DNA from: Andeanibacterium fulvum
GTDB lineage: Bacteria; Pseudomonadota; Alphaproteobacteria; Sphingomonadales; Sphingomonadaceae
Direction of reading: 5' to 3'
Assembly (NCBI RefSeq): GCF_037154085.1
Contig: NZ_JBANRM010000001.1
Location: 434,001-498,000, forward strand
Length of the DNA stretch: 64,000 nt
Below, piece after piece: positions 50,001 to 60,749 of this stretch; positions within the stretch are counted from its first letter, which is position 1; every line of letters starts with the position of its first letter. Below the pieces are notes generated by a model. That model did no database searches and was not told where the DNA came from. It saw only the letters and a program-made list of their open reading frames with translations. The translations under genes were made by a program, and so were the position numbers.

Positions 50001-50353
50001 GCGCCGATCATGGTGACGCCGAACTTCTCCAGCGTGCCGTCATTGAACAGGGCCAGCGCGCAGTTGAGCGCAGTCTGCCCGCCCATGGTGGGCAGCAGCG
50101 CGTCAGGGCGTTCCTTCTCGATGATCTTGGCGACGATTTCCGGCGTGATCGGCTCCACATATGTGGCGTCGGCCATTTCCGGATCGGTCATGATCGTGGC
50201 GGGGTTGGAGTTGACGAGGACTACGCGGTAGCCCTCCTCCTTCAGCGCCTTGATTGCCTGAGTGCCGGAATAGTCGAACTCGCAGGCCTGACCGATAATG
50301 ATCGGGCCGGCGCCGATGACGAGGATCGAGGAGATGTCTGTGCGTTTTGGCAT
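47027..50353 (-). CDS. carB: Carbamoyl-phosphate synthase large subunit
   Basis: 1108 aa, full length. Two ATP-grasp halves: [25 protein letters not shown] at the start, and the second half with [20 protein letters not shown]. Each has the ATP-grasp core ([13 protein letters not shown] and [11 protein letters not shown]-like). A C-terminal MGS allosteric domain follows ([23 protein letters not shown]). It makes carbamoyl phosphate for arginine and pyrimidine synthesis. The start shares a base with the stop of the inserted gene before it (TAATG). Confidence 0.97.
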   Translation of the reverse strand: [1108 protein letters not shown]

Positions 50354-51042
50354 TAAATATCAATCCCGGTCTTGTTCTTCAAATATGCCTTGAGCAGATC
50401 AACGAGCAGTGTCCAACCAACTGCTTTACCGACCTTTTCCAGAGCCTTGCCTGCATCCTCAACTGCCAAAATGATGCCGACTTTCACTTGAATGACTTTT
50501 AGTTCAGTAGCATCCCAGAGGCTTTCAGCCGCGGATAGGGAAACAACTAATCTCTCTCGTTCTTCAGACGTTACCTGTAAATCGTTTGCGCCGCGCAGTT
50601 CCTCAGATAACGCACGCAACTTTTCAGCGATTTCTTTGTGCTCGGCCGAATTGTGATTCAGAGGAACGACACGATCTGCAGCCGGTACAACTTCTGCTTC
50701 GACAGAAGCCTGAATATTCACGACTTCGGATCGCGTGTCGGGATTCTGCAACCCATGCTGCTCCAGAAACGAAGCGACGTTCTCACCCACATTTTCTTCG
50801 ATCCAACGAACACCTGCCGCAGCTATCTTTACTGGCTTCTGAAGCGGCGGACCTAACTCTGCCGAAATATCGACTCGATCCGCGAATTCCCTATCCGTCA
50901 TGAGAACATCAGCCCAAAAGGCCTTCACTGGAATTTTATAAATATTCAGAATTTCTTGAATTCTATAATGCCGAATACCATTCAACTCGCTGTGATGATA
51001 AAGCGCGACAACAAGCTCGTCGATGAACTCGGAATAGCTCAC
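50353..51042 (-). CDS. Unknown protein gene inserted between carA and carB
   Basis: 229 aa from GTG at 51042 in the overlap GTGA with the carA stop; its own stop TAA overlaps the carB start. The protein is largely helical, beginning MSYSEFIDELVVALYHHSELNG and with an Asp/Glu-rich middle (EHKEIAEKLRALSEELRGANDL). A hydrophobic C-terminal stretch (VGWTLLVDLLKAYL) may be a weak membrane anchor. GC is visibly lower than in carA and carB. It has no similarity I can name to carbamoyl-phosphate synthesis; it looks like an acquired gene that kept the operon translational coupling. Confidence 0.7.
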   Translation of the reverse strand: MSYSEFIDELVVALYHHSELNGIRHYRIQEILNIYKIPVKAFWADVLMTDREFADRVDISAELGPPLQKPVKIAAAGVRWIEENVGENVASFLEQHGLQNPDTRSEVVNIQASVEAEVVPAADRVVPLNHNSAEHKEIAEKLRALSEELRGANDLQVTSEERERLVVSLSAAESLWDATELKVIQVKVGIILAVEDAGKALEKVGKAVGWTLLVDLLKAYLKNKTGIDI

Positions 51043-52202
51043 CCCAGCATCCCCACGAACTTCTCGAAGAGATAGAAACTGTCCTGCGGGCCGGGCGAGG
51101 CTTCCGGGTGGTATTGCACGCCGAACGCCTTCTTGCCCTTGATCGCGATGCCGCAATTGGAGCCGTCGAACAGCGAGACGTGGGTTTCCTCCACGCTCTC
51201 CGGCAGGCTCGTATTGTCGACTGCGAAGCCGTGATTCATGCTGGTGATTTCCACCACATCATCCGCCAGGCGCTTTACCGGATGGTTCGCGCCGCGATGG
51301 CCCTGATGCATCTTGGAGGTCTTCGCTCCGGCCGCGAGGCCGAGCATCTGGTGGCCGAGGCAGATGCCGAAGATCGGCACATCACGCTCCAGCAAGCCCT
51401 TGATCACTGGCACGGCATAGGTGCCGGTCGCCGCCGGATCGCCCGGGCCGTTGGACAGGAACACACCGGCGGGCTTGTGGGCCAGAACTTCGTCCAGCGA
51501 GGTCTGCGCGGGCAGCACCGTCACATGGGCGCCGGCCTTGACCAGATTGCGGAAGATGTTGTCCTTCGCGCCGAAATCCAGCGCCACGACATGCGGGCGG
51601 CTGCCATCGGGTTCGGCAGCATAGCCCGAACCGAGCGACCATGCGCCGCCCTTCCATTCTTCCTCGCCCTGGCGGCTCACCACCTTGGCCAGATCCATCC
51701 CTTCAAGGCCCGGCCATTCCTGCGCCTGCTTGAGCAGCGCGGGAATGTCGAACTTGCCCGAAGGCTCATGTGCGATCACGGCATTGGGCGCGCCCTGCAA
51801 GCGGATGCGGCGGGTCAGCGCGCGAGTATCGATACCGGCAAGGCCGATCTTGCCCTGCGCGGCCAGCCAGTCCCCGAACTTGCCGGTGGAACGGAAATTG
51901 GAAGGCTCGGTCACATCCTCGCGCACGATGCAGCCCACCGCGCCCTGGACATGCGATTCGACGTCTTCGTCATTCGCGCCGACATTGCCGATATGCGGGA
52001 AAGTGAAGGTCACGATCTGCCCGGCATAGGAGGGATCGGTCATCACTTCCTGATAGCCGGTCATCGCAGTGTTGAAGCACACTTCGCCCACCGCGCTGCC
52101 AGTGGCGCCGAAGCCCTTGCCCCACAGGACAGTGCCGTCCGCAAGAACGAGGACTCCGGTTGCGCCTTTAGGTTGCGCAGCAGAAGGTGCGGGGTCGGCC
52201 AT
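51039..52202 (-). CDS. carA: Carbamoyl-phosphate synthase small (glutaminase) subunit
   Basis: 387 aa, full length. The N-terminal CPSase domain is GVLVLADGTVLWGKGFGATG; the class I glutamine amidotransferase domain has the nucleophile Cys in FGICLGHQMLGLA and the His/Glu pair in FGVQYHPEASPGP. It supplies ammonia to CarB. Normally carA directly precedes carB; here one gene lies between. Confidence 0.97.
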   Translation of the reverse strand: MADPAPSAAQPKGATGVLVLADGTVLWGKGFGATGSAVGEVCFNTAMTGYQEVMTDPSYAGQIVTFTFPHIGNVGANDEDVESHVQGAVGCIVREDVTEPSNFRSTGKFGDWLAAQGKIGLAGIDTRALTRRIRLQGAPNAVIAHEPSGKFDIPALLKQAQEWPGLEGMDLAKVVSRQGEEEWKGGAWSLGSGYAAEPDGSRPHVVALDFGAKDNIFRNLVKAGAHVTVLPAQTSLDEVLAHKPAGVFLSNGPGDPAATGTYAVPVIKGLLERDVPIFGICLGHQMLGLAAGAKTSKMHQGHRGANHPVKRLADDVVEITSMNHGFAVDNTSLPESVEETHVSLFDGSNCGIAIKGKKAFGVQYHPEASPGPQDSFYLFEKFVGMLG

Positions 52203-52359
52203 GGGGCGCTCCGTTGTAAGTTGTTGACGGCGATGTCGCTAAGGCTCGGCGGCTAGACCTGCATTCCCGCCGCGTCAACCTGCTGCATGTGCGAATGTTG
52301 CATTCCATGCGACACTCCCCCATCTGGGGCGCGAAACATCCACAGGAAAGTAATACAAA

Positions 52360-52812
52360 ATGCTCCGCGACACGATCAAATCCGCTCAGGTTTCCGCGAT
52401 GAAGGCTGGCGACAAGCCTCGCCTTGCCGCCGTTCGCCTGATCCTGGCCAAGATCAAGGACCGCGATATCGAACTGCGCACCGGCACTGCGCCGGAAAAT
52501 GACGACGTGCTGGTTATCGATGTGCTGCAGAAAATGGCCAAGCAGCGCCGCGAATCGATCACGCTCTACGAACAGGGCGGCCGGACCGAGCTGGCGGATC
52601 AGGAAAAGAGCGAGCTGGCAGTGATCGAGGAATTCCTCCCCGCCCAGATGTCGGAAGAGGATACGAAGGCCGCAATTGCCGCGATCAAGGCCGAACTCGG
52701 TGCAGAAAGCATCAAGGACATGGGCAAGGTCATGGCCACGCTCAAGGAGCGTCACGGCACCGAGATCGACATGTCCAAGGCCAGCGGCCTGGTGAAGGCC
52801 AGCTTCGGCTGA
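52360..52812 (+). CDS. yqeY: GatB/YqeY-domain protein
   Basis: 150 aa. It begins MLRDTIKSAQVSAMKAGDKPRLAAVRLILA and has the YqeY helical repeat (ELADQEKSELAVIEEFLPAQMSEEDTKAAI). The domain is related to the tRNA-binding tail of GatB, but the role is uncertain. As in many proteobacteria it lies just before dnaG-rpoD and is divergent to carAB. Confidence 0.93.
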   Translation: MLRDTIKSAQVSAMKAGDKPRLAAVRLILAKIKDRDIELRTGTAPENDDVLVIDVLQKMAKQRRESITLYEQGGRTELADQEKSELAVIEEFLPAQMSEEDTKAAIAAIKAELGAESIKDMGKVMATLKERHGTEIDMSKASGLVKASFG

Positions 52813-52875
52813 TCCCCCGAATTAAGCGCCCCTGCCCTCGACTCGCGCGGGGCGCAGGGGCACACTCGCGGGATC

Positions 52876-54795
52876 ATGCTCAGTCCCCAATGGCTTGACG
52901 AATTGCGGCAACGCATCACGCTTTCGGGCGTGATTTCGCGCACCACCAAGCTGCAACGGGCCGGGCGGGAGTGGAAGGCGTGCTGCCCCTTCCACAATGA
53001 GAAATCGCCCAGCTTCACCGTCAATGACGAGAAGGGCTTCTATCACTGCTTCGGCTGCGGGGCCCATGGCGACGCCATTCGCTGGATGACCGACCAGCGC
53101 GGCCTATCCTTCATGGATGCAGTGAAGGAACTGGCGTCAGAAGCCGGGATGGAAGTGCCCGCCCCCGATCCGCGCATGGCCCGTCAGGCGGAACAACGCG
53201 CCGGGTTGCATGACGTCACTGCAGCGGCACAGGAATGGTTCAAGAACAATCTCTTGGCACCGGAAGGCGCGAAAGCGCGCGAATATCTGAAGAGTCGCGG
53301 TTTTGATGCCCACACTATCGAGCGCTTCGGCTTCGGCTATGCCCCGGAAGGGCGCCAGGCGTTGAAGGCTGCGATGGGAGACAGGTTCCCGGAAGCCACG
53401 CTGATCGAGTCCGGCATGCGCATCGCGGTCGAGGGCAAGGAACCCTATGACCGCTTTCGTGGACGCCTTACCTTGCCGATCGAGGATACACGCGGGCGGG
53501 TGATCGGCTTTGGCGGCCGTATCCTCGAGGCGGCAAAAACAGATGCGCCCAAATATCTGAATTCGCCGGATACCCCGCTCTTCGACAAGGGACGCACGCT
53601 CTATAACCTCCACCGCGCGGGGCCAGCCTCGCGCCAGTCGCACCGGATCGTGGTGGTGGAAGGCTATATGGACGTGATCGCCCTGGCGGCTGCGGGCATT
53701 GCCGATGCGGTCGCGCCGATGGGCACCGCGTTGACCGAACAGCAGATCGCCCTGCTCTGGCGGCTCGCGGAGGTGCCGATCCTGTGCTTCGACGGTGACG
53801 CGGCAGGCCAGCGCGCCGCGATGCGCGCCATTGCGCGGGCCCTGCCCCTGCTCCACCCCGGTCATTCGCTCAGCATCGTGCACCTGCCTGCCGGGCTGGA
53901 CCCTGACGATCTGATCAAGCAGCAGGGCGCCGCGGCAATGGAGAAGCTGCTCGCCAATCCGCAGACCCTGCTCGACACGATCTGGGAGCATGAGCGCGAT
54001 GCCCGCCCGCTGCGCACGCCGGAAGACAAGGCCGGGCTGCGCGCGCGCCTGATCGAGCATGTCGAACTGATCGCCGACAAGGAGATCAAGTCCCTCTACC
54101 GGCGCGAATTGCTCGACCGTTTCTATGCCTTCGCCTTTCCGAAGCGCGAATTCACGCCGCAGCGTGCCGGCGGCGGCGCTGGCAGAGGAAGCGGGCGCGG
54201 GCAATTTCCGGGCAAGCCGGCCCGCCCGGCCCTGTCCGACGCAGCCCGCACGCAGCTGCAATCCTTCGTTTCAGGCGGCGCGCGCGACCGGCTGGCCCAA
54301 GCCGTGATCGCCGGGCTGGCCCGGCATCCGGCCGAGATTGCGCGCCATGCGGAAGCGCTCGGCAGGCTCACGCCGGACGACATGCGCTTCGCCGCAGCCC
54401 TCGATAGTTTGCTCGATATTGCCGACACGCTTGAAATAGGCGGCCAAATGCCCATATCGGCGGCTGGAGACTTCGCTCCGCCGCCGGATAAAACTCGCTT
54501 TTCCTTCCTGATGGAAGGGTCCGATCCGCAAGGCGCGCGCGAAGACCTGGCCGAAGCGGTGTCTTTGCTGGTCGAAAGGCCGGCACTCGAGGCCGCGCTC
54601 GCTGACGCAACTCGACGCTTCGAACAGACCTTCGAGCAGGAGGCTTTCGAGGAGCAACAACGCTTGCTCAAACGAAAGCTGGAATTCGAGCGGCGACTCG
54701 GGCAAATGGCCAGCAAACGCGCCGCACAAACGGTAACGGAAACCGCTCCCGCCGGACCTCAGGAAGAGGCACGGGAGAGCAGGCAACAGGACTAG
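52876..54795 (+). CDS. dnaG: DNA primase
   Basis: 639 aa. CHC2 zinc finger CPFHNEKSPSFTVND then YHCFGCGAHGDAI; catalytic core with Toprim motif VVVEGYMDVIALAAAG and FDGDAAGQRAAMRA; a C-terminal DnaB-binding helical region. It makes RNA primers for replication. It is 63 bases from yqeY and 11 bases before rpoD, the usual macromolecular-synthesis order. Confidence 0.96.
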   Translation: MLSPQWLDELRQRITLSGVISRTTKLQRAGREWKACCPFHNEKSPSFTVNDEKGFYHCFGCGAHGDAIRWMTDQRGLSFMDAVKELASEAGMEVPAPDPRMARQAEQRAGLHDVTAAAQEWFKNNLLAPEGAKAREYLKSRGFDAHTIERFGFGYAPEGRQALKAAMGDRFPEATLIESGMRIAVEGKEPYDRFRGRLTLPIEDTRGRVIGFGGRILEAAKTDAPKYLNSPDTPLFDKGRTLYNLHRAGPASRQSHRIVVVEGYMDVIALAAAGIADAVAPMGTALTEQQIALLWRLAEVPILCFDGDAAGQRAAMRAIARALPLLHPGHSLSIVHLPAGLDPDDLIKQQGAAAMEKLLANPQTLLDTIWEHERDARPLRTPEDKAGLRARLIEHVELIADKEIKSLYRRELLDRFYAFAFPKREFTPQRAGGGAGRGSGRGQFPGKPARPALSDAARTQLQSFVSGGARDRLAQAVIAGLARHPAEIARHAEALGRLTPDDMRFAAALDSLLDIADTLEIGGQMPISAAGDFAPPPDKTRFSFLMEGSDPQGAREDLAEAVSLLVERPALEAALADATRRFEQTFEQEAFEEQQRLLKRKLEFERRLGQMASKRAAQTVTETAPAGPQEEARESRQQD

Positions 54796-54806
54796 AAGCG
54801 ACACAT

Positions 54807-56813
<2,007 letters not shown>

Positions 56814-56822
56814 GAGGAAAGG

Positions 56823-56843
56823 CCCCGCTTCGGCGGGGTTTTT
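56823..56843 (+). terminator. Terminator of rpoD
   Basis: CCCCGC-TTCG-GCGGGG, a 6-base stem capped by a stable TTCG loop, then TTTTT. It lies 9 bases after the rpoD stop. Confidence 0.95.
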
Positions 56844-56879
56844 CTTGTCTGCCGCCCATCCCGCAGGCAGGATGCCCGG

Positions 56880-58508
56880 ATGGGGAGAGGTTTTGACTAC
56901 ATCGTCATCGGGGCGGGGTCTTCGGGCGCGGTCATTGCAGCGCGACTGAGCGAAGATCCGGCGATTTCCGTGCTGCTGCTGGAGGCTGGCGGGGCTAACC
57001 GGCATCCGCTGCAACTTATGCCCCTGGCCTTTCCCCGCGTCGCGCTCGGCAGGATCGGCACCTGGCAGTTCGAATCCGAGCCGGAACCCGCACTGGGCGG
57101 CCGCCGCCTGGGCATACCGCGCGGGCGGACGCTGGGCGGCACTTCATCCATCAACGCCATGATCGCGGTGCGCGGCAATCGCCGCGATTATGACGACTGG
57201 GCCGCACAGGGCCTTGCCGGGTGGAGCTTTTCCGAAGTTCTGCCCTATTTCCGCAAGCTGGAGAGCCATTGGCGCGGGGAAACCGCGTGGCATGGTGGCT
57301 CCGGCCCGGTCGGGATCAGCCGGATGGAAGGGCCGGACCTGCTGTGGGAGGAGCATCGCGCCGCCGCCGAAGCGGCCGGCATTGCCTGGTGCGACGATCC
57401 CAACGGTGCGGAGCAGGATGGCATCAGCCACATGGAATCCACCGTGGCGGGCGGACGCCGGGCGAGCACTGCCCGCGCCTATCTGCGCCCGGCAATGGGG
57501 CGGCCCAACCTCACTATCGCCACTGGCGCTCTGGTAACGCGCATTGTCCTGCGCGGCGGACGGGCTGTCGCGGTGGAATATGTCAGCGGCGGACGGCAGG
57601 AAACCGCCGAGGCGGCAAGCGAGATCGTCCTGTCGGCCGGGGCCTATGGCTCTCCGCAGATATTGATGCTGTCCGGCATCGGCGCCGCAGACGAACTGCG
57701 CGGCCTGGGCATAGACCCGGTCCATGACCTGCCCACCGTGGGACAGGGCCTGGCCGACCATCCGGTGGTCATCAACGAATGGGACCTGAAAGGCGATGCG
57801 GGCCTGACCCCCTATCTCCGGCTGGACCGGGCGGCCATCGCCGCCGCGCAATGGTATGCCGGTGGAAAGGGCCCGTTCGGCTGGACCGGGACATTGGCCA
57901 ATATCTTCACTCGCCTTCAGCCCGGCGCCGACCGGCCCGACGTGCAGATGATGTGCCTGCCGCTGAGCGGCGATGCGCGCCTGTGGATGCCGGGCGTGCA
58001 GGCCAAGCCGGTCTCGCGCCTTTCGGTCCGCACCGGTTACCTGCCGCTCAAGTCGCGCGGCTGGGTCAGACTGCGCAGCGCCGATCCGCGCGATCCGCCG
58101 CGCATCTTCCTCAACATGTTTGCCGAACCCGGCGACATGGAAGGCATGATCCAGTCGATCCGGCTGACCCGCAACATCTATGAACAGGCGCCGCTCGCCC
58201 GGCTGATCGCGCGCGAGAACCTGCCGGGTTCCCGGCGCCAGACCAGGGCAGAACTGGAAGAATTCGTCCGCGCCACCGCCACTCATCGGGCCCATCCGGC
58301 CTGTTCCTGCCGCATGGGCGCCGATGACGGGGCAGTGGCAGACGCTGCCCTGCGAGTGCGCGGGGTGGACGGTCTGCGGATCGCCGATGCCTCGGTGATG
58401 CCCGCCCTGCCCCGCGGCAATCCCAATCTCGCCTGCATCATGATCGGCGAGAAGGCGGTCGACCTTATCCTTGGGCGGGAGCCTCCGGCACCCATACCGC
58501 TCCCTTGA
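56880..58508 (+). CDS. GMC-family FAD oxidoreductase (choline-dehydrogenase-like)
   Basis: 542 aa. FAD-binding start FDYIVIGAGSSGAVIAARLSEDP; GMC signature 1 region GRTLGGTSSINAMIAVRGN and signature 2 EIVLSAGAYGSPQILMLSGIG; the His-His/Asn end region HRAHPACSCRMGADDGAVADAALRVRGVDGLRIADASVMPALPRGNPN. It probably oxidises an alcohol. The last 44 bases overlap the convergent gene at 58465. Confidence 0.92.
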   Translation: MGRGFDYIVIGAGSSGAVIAARLSEDPAISVLLLEAGGANRHPLQLMPLAFPRVALGRIGTWQFESEPEPALGGRRLGIPRGRTLGGTSSINAMIAVRGNRRDYDDWAAQGLAGWSFSEVLPYFRKLESHWRGETAWHGGSGPVGISRMEGPDLLWEEHRAAAEAAGIAWCDDPNGAEQDGISHMESTVAGGRRASTARAYLRPAMGRPNLTIATGALVTRIVLRGGRAVAVEYVSGGRQETAEAASEIVLSAGAYGSPQILMLSGIGAADELRGLGIDPVHDLPTVGQGLADHPVVINEWDLKGDAGLTPYLRLDRAAIAAAQWYAGGKGPFGWTGTLANIFTRLQPGADRPDVQMMCLPLSGDARLWMPGVQAKPVSRLSVRTGYLPLKSRGWVRLRSADPRDPPRIFLNMFAEPGDMEGMIQSIRLTRNIYEQAPLARLIARENLPGSRRQTRAELEEFVRATATHRAHPACSCRMGADDGAVADAALRVRGVDGLRIADASVMPALPRGNPNLACIMIGEKAVDLILGREPPAPIPLP

Positions 58509-58884
58509 TGAACTGGATCTTCCCCGCCGCGTTCAGAATATAGTGGATGTAGAATTCCACATCGACCGAGACGCCTGCAGGCACCACGCTCATTCCGGAA
58601 TAATTCTTTTCCGCCAGCACCTCGGCAGAAAGGTCCTTTATGCCGGTGAAGCGGATCACCACGTTCGACACGAAGCCGTTCCTGCCCGGAAAGAACTCCT
58701 TGAAGATCACTTCCTCGCGGCAGAATTCGTGGAAGAAGGCATAGAATGCCCGGAACGCCGGCTTGCCCTGCACCCGGAAGCCCGCATTCTCCAGCGCGAA
58801 ATCGTCGGCGAAGAAGGTCTCCAGCACGTCGTAATCGCGCGCGTTGAAGGCCTCGATATAGCGGTGATAATCCTCTTCGGTCAT
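58465..58884 (-). CDS. SnoaL/NTF2-like protein
   Basis: 139 aa starting MTEEDYHRYIEAFNARDYDVLETFFADDFALENAGFRVQGKPAF, the cone-shaped NTF2-like fold, with the pattern of polyketide-cyclase or limonene-hydratase relatives. A small-molecule ligand is likely but cannot be named. GGAGGAACG precedes the start. The 3' end overlaps the GMC oxidoreductase gene. Confidence 0.82.
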   Translation of the reverse strand: MTEEDYHRYIEAFNARDYDVLETFFADDFALENAGFRVQGKPAFRAFYAFFHEFCREEVIFKEFFPGRNGFVSNVVIRFTGIKDLSAEVLAEKNYSGMSVVPAGVSVDVEFYIHYILNAAGKIQFIKGAVWVPEAPAQG

Positions 58885-58980
58885 CCGTTCCTCCGTTTTC
58901 GCGCGGAGTAAAGGCGTTCCACTGGGGAACAAAGCGCTTTTGCGGTGGCACCTTGGCGATCTAGTCCCTATGTGCGCGCC

Positions 58981-59421
58981 ATGAAGATAGCCATTGCCTC
59001 CGATCATGCAGCAGTGGAGCTCAAGGCAGAGCTTGCAGACTGGCTGCGCGAACAGGGCCATGAGGTGAATGACCTCGGCCCCGAACTGGCCGACCGGGTG
59101 GATTACCCCGATTACGGCTACAAGCTGGCGGAAGCCGTCGCCTCCGGCGCATCCGAACGGGGCATTGCCCTGTGCGGTTCCGGTATCGGCATTTCCATTG
59201 CGGTGAACCGCCATCCGAAGCTGCGCTGCGCGCTCGTATCCGAGCCGCTTTCCGCTGCCCTCGCCCGCGAGCATAACGATGCCAATGCGATTGCGATGGG
59301 TGCGCGGCTGACGGGACCCGACATGGCCAAGGCATGCATCGAAGCATTCCTCGGCACCGATTTCGCCGGTGGGCGCCATGGCCCCCGCGTCGACAAGCTT
59401 ACCAACCCTCCGCAGGACTGA
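58981..59421 (+). CDS. rpiB: Ribose-5-phosphate isomerase B
   Basis: 146 aa. Start MKIAIASDHAAVELKAELADWL (Asp-His motif) and GIALCGSGIGISIAVNRHPKLRCALVSEPLSAALAREHNDANAI, the RpiB/LacA signature with the catalytic Cys66-like CGSGIG. It interconverts ribose 5-phosphate and ribulose 5-phosphate. Six bases before glyA, in one operon. Confidence 0.95.
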   Translation: MKIAIASDHAAVELKAELADWLREQGHEVNDLGPELADRVDYPDYGYKLAEAVASGASERGIALCGSGIGISIAVNRHPKLRCALVSEPLSAALAREHNDANAIAMGARLTGPDMAKACIEAFLGTDFAGGRHGPRVDKLTNPPQD

Positions 59422-59426
59422 ACTAC

Positions 59427-60737
59427 ATGAGCAGCGCCCCCGCAGCCACTTCCGAGGCTTTGCAGCACTTCTGGCATGACACGCTGGAACAGTCGGACCC
59501 CGAGGTTTTTGCCGCCATCCAGAAGGAGCTGGGCCGCCAGCGCCACAAGATCGAGCTGATCGCGAGCGAGAATATCGCGTCGCCCGCCGTGCTCGAGGCG
59601 ACCGGTTCGGTCTTCACCAACAAATATGCCGAAGGCTATCCGGGCAAGCGCTATTACGGCGGCTGCGAATATGCCGACATCGTCGAGAACCTGGCGATCG
59701 AACGCGCGAAGAAGCTTTTCGGCTGCGAATTCGCCAATGTTCAGCCCAATAGCGGCAGCCAGATGAACCAGGCGGTGTTCCTGGCCCTGCTGGAGCCGGG
59801 CGACACTTTCATGGGCCTCAGCCTTTCGGCGGGCGGCCACCTCACGCACGGTTCGCCCGTGAATATGAGCGGCAAGTGGTTCAACGTGGTGCCCTATGGC
59901 GTGCGGCAGGAAGACCAGTTGCTCGACATGGACGAGATCGCCAGGCTGGCGCGCGAGCATAAGCCGAAGCTGATCATCGCCGGTGCCACTGCCTATCCGC
60001 GCCACTGGGACTTCGCCCGTTTCCGCGAGATCGCGGACGAAGTGGGCGCTTACCTGCTGGTGGACATGTCGCACTTCTCCGGCCTCGTCGCCGGCGGCGC
60101 GCACCCCTCGCCCTTCCCGCATGCCCATGTGGTGACCACCACCACGCACAAGAGCCTACGCGGCCCGCGTTCGGGCGTGATCCTCACCAATGACGAGGAT
60201 CTGGCCAAGAAGTTCAACATGGCGGTGTTCCCCGGCATGCAGGGCGGTCCGCTGGTGCATGTGATCGCGGCCAAGGCCGTCGCTTTCCAGGAAGCCCTGC
60301 GCCCCGAATTCAAGGCCTATGCCGCGCGCATCGTGGAAAATGCCAAGGCGCTGGCCTCCAGCCTGCAGGAACAGGGCGTCGACATCGTCTCGGGCGGGAC
60401 CGACAACCACCTGATGCTGGTCGACCTCACTCGCAAGGACGTGACCGGCAAGGCCGCCGAAAAGGGCCTCGATCGCGCCTGGCTGACCTGTAACAAGAAC
60501 GCCATTCCGTTCGACCAGCGCTCGCCCTTCGTCACCTCCGGCGTCCGCCTTGGCACCCCGGCCGGCACGACCCGCGGCTTCGGCCCGGACGAGTTCCGCA
60601 CGGTCGGCCAACTTATCGCCGAAGTCATCGATGGCATGCGCAAAAATGGTGAAGATGGCGACGCCCAGGTCGAAGAAAGCGTTCGCCGCCGCGTGACGGA
60701 ACTGTGCGAGGCGTTCCCGGTCTATCCGGGTCGCTGA
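59427..60737 (+). CDS. glyA: Serine hydroxymethyltransferase
   Basis: 436 aa. PLP enzyme that makes glycine and methylene-tetrahydrofolate from serine. Signatures: KIELIASENIASPAVLEATGS, then YAEGYPGKRYYGGCEYAD and the PLP-Lys motif VTTTTHKSLRGPRSG. Start at 59427. Followed by nrdR after 12 bases. Confidence 0.97.
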   Translation: MSSAPAATSEALQHFWHDTLEQSDPEVFAAIQKELGRQRHKIELIASENIASPAVLEATGSVFTNKYAEGYPGKRYYGGCEYADIVENLAIERAKKLFGCEFANVQPNSGSQMNQAVFLALLEPGDTFMGLSLSAGGHLTHGSPVNMSGKWFNVVPYGVRQEDQLLDMDEIARLAREHKPKLIIAGATAYPRHWDFARFREIADEVGAYLLVDMSHFSGLVAGGAHPSPFPHAHVVTTTTHKSLRGPRSGVILTNDEDLAKKFNMAVFPGMQGGPLVHVIAAKAVAFQEALRPEFKAYAARIVENAKALASSLQEQGVDIVSGGTDNHLMLVDLTRKDVTGKAAEKGLDRAWLTCNKNAIPFDQRSPFVTSGVRLGTPAGTTRGFGPDEFRTVGQLIAEVIDGMRKNGEDGDAQVEESVRRRVTELCEAFPVYPGR

Positions 60738-60749
60738 GGGACATAGGCG

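Noticed and set aside
47882..50356. Very long plus-strand open frame opposite carB
   Set aside because: carB is intact on the minus strand with all family motifs; the antisense frame is a GC-rich shadow.
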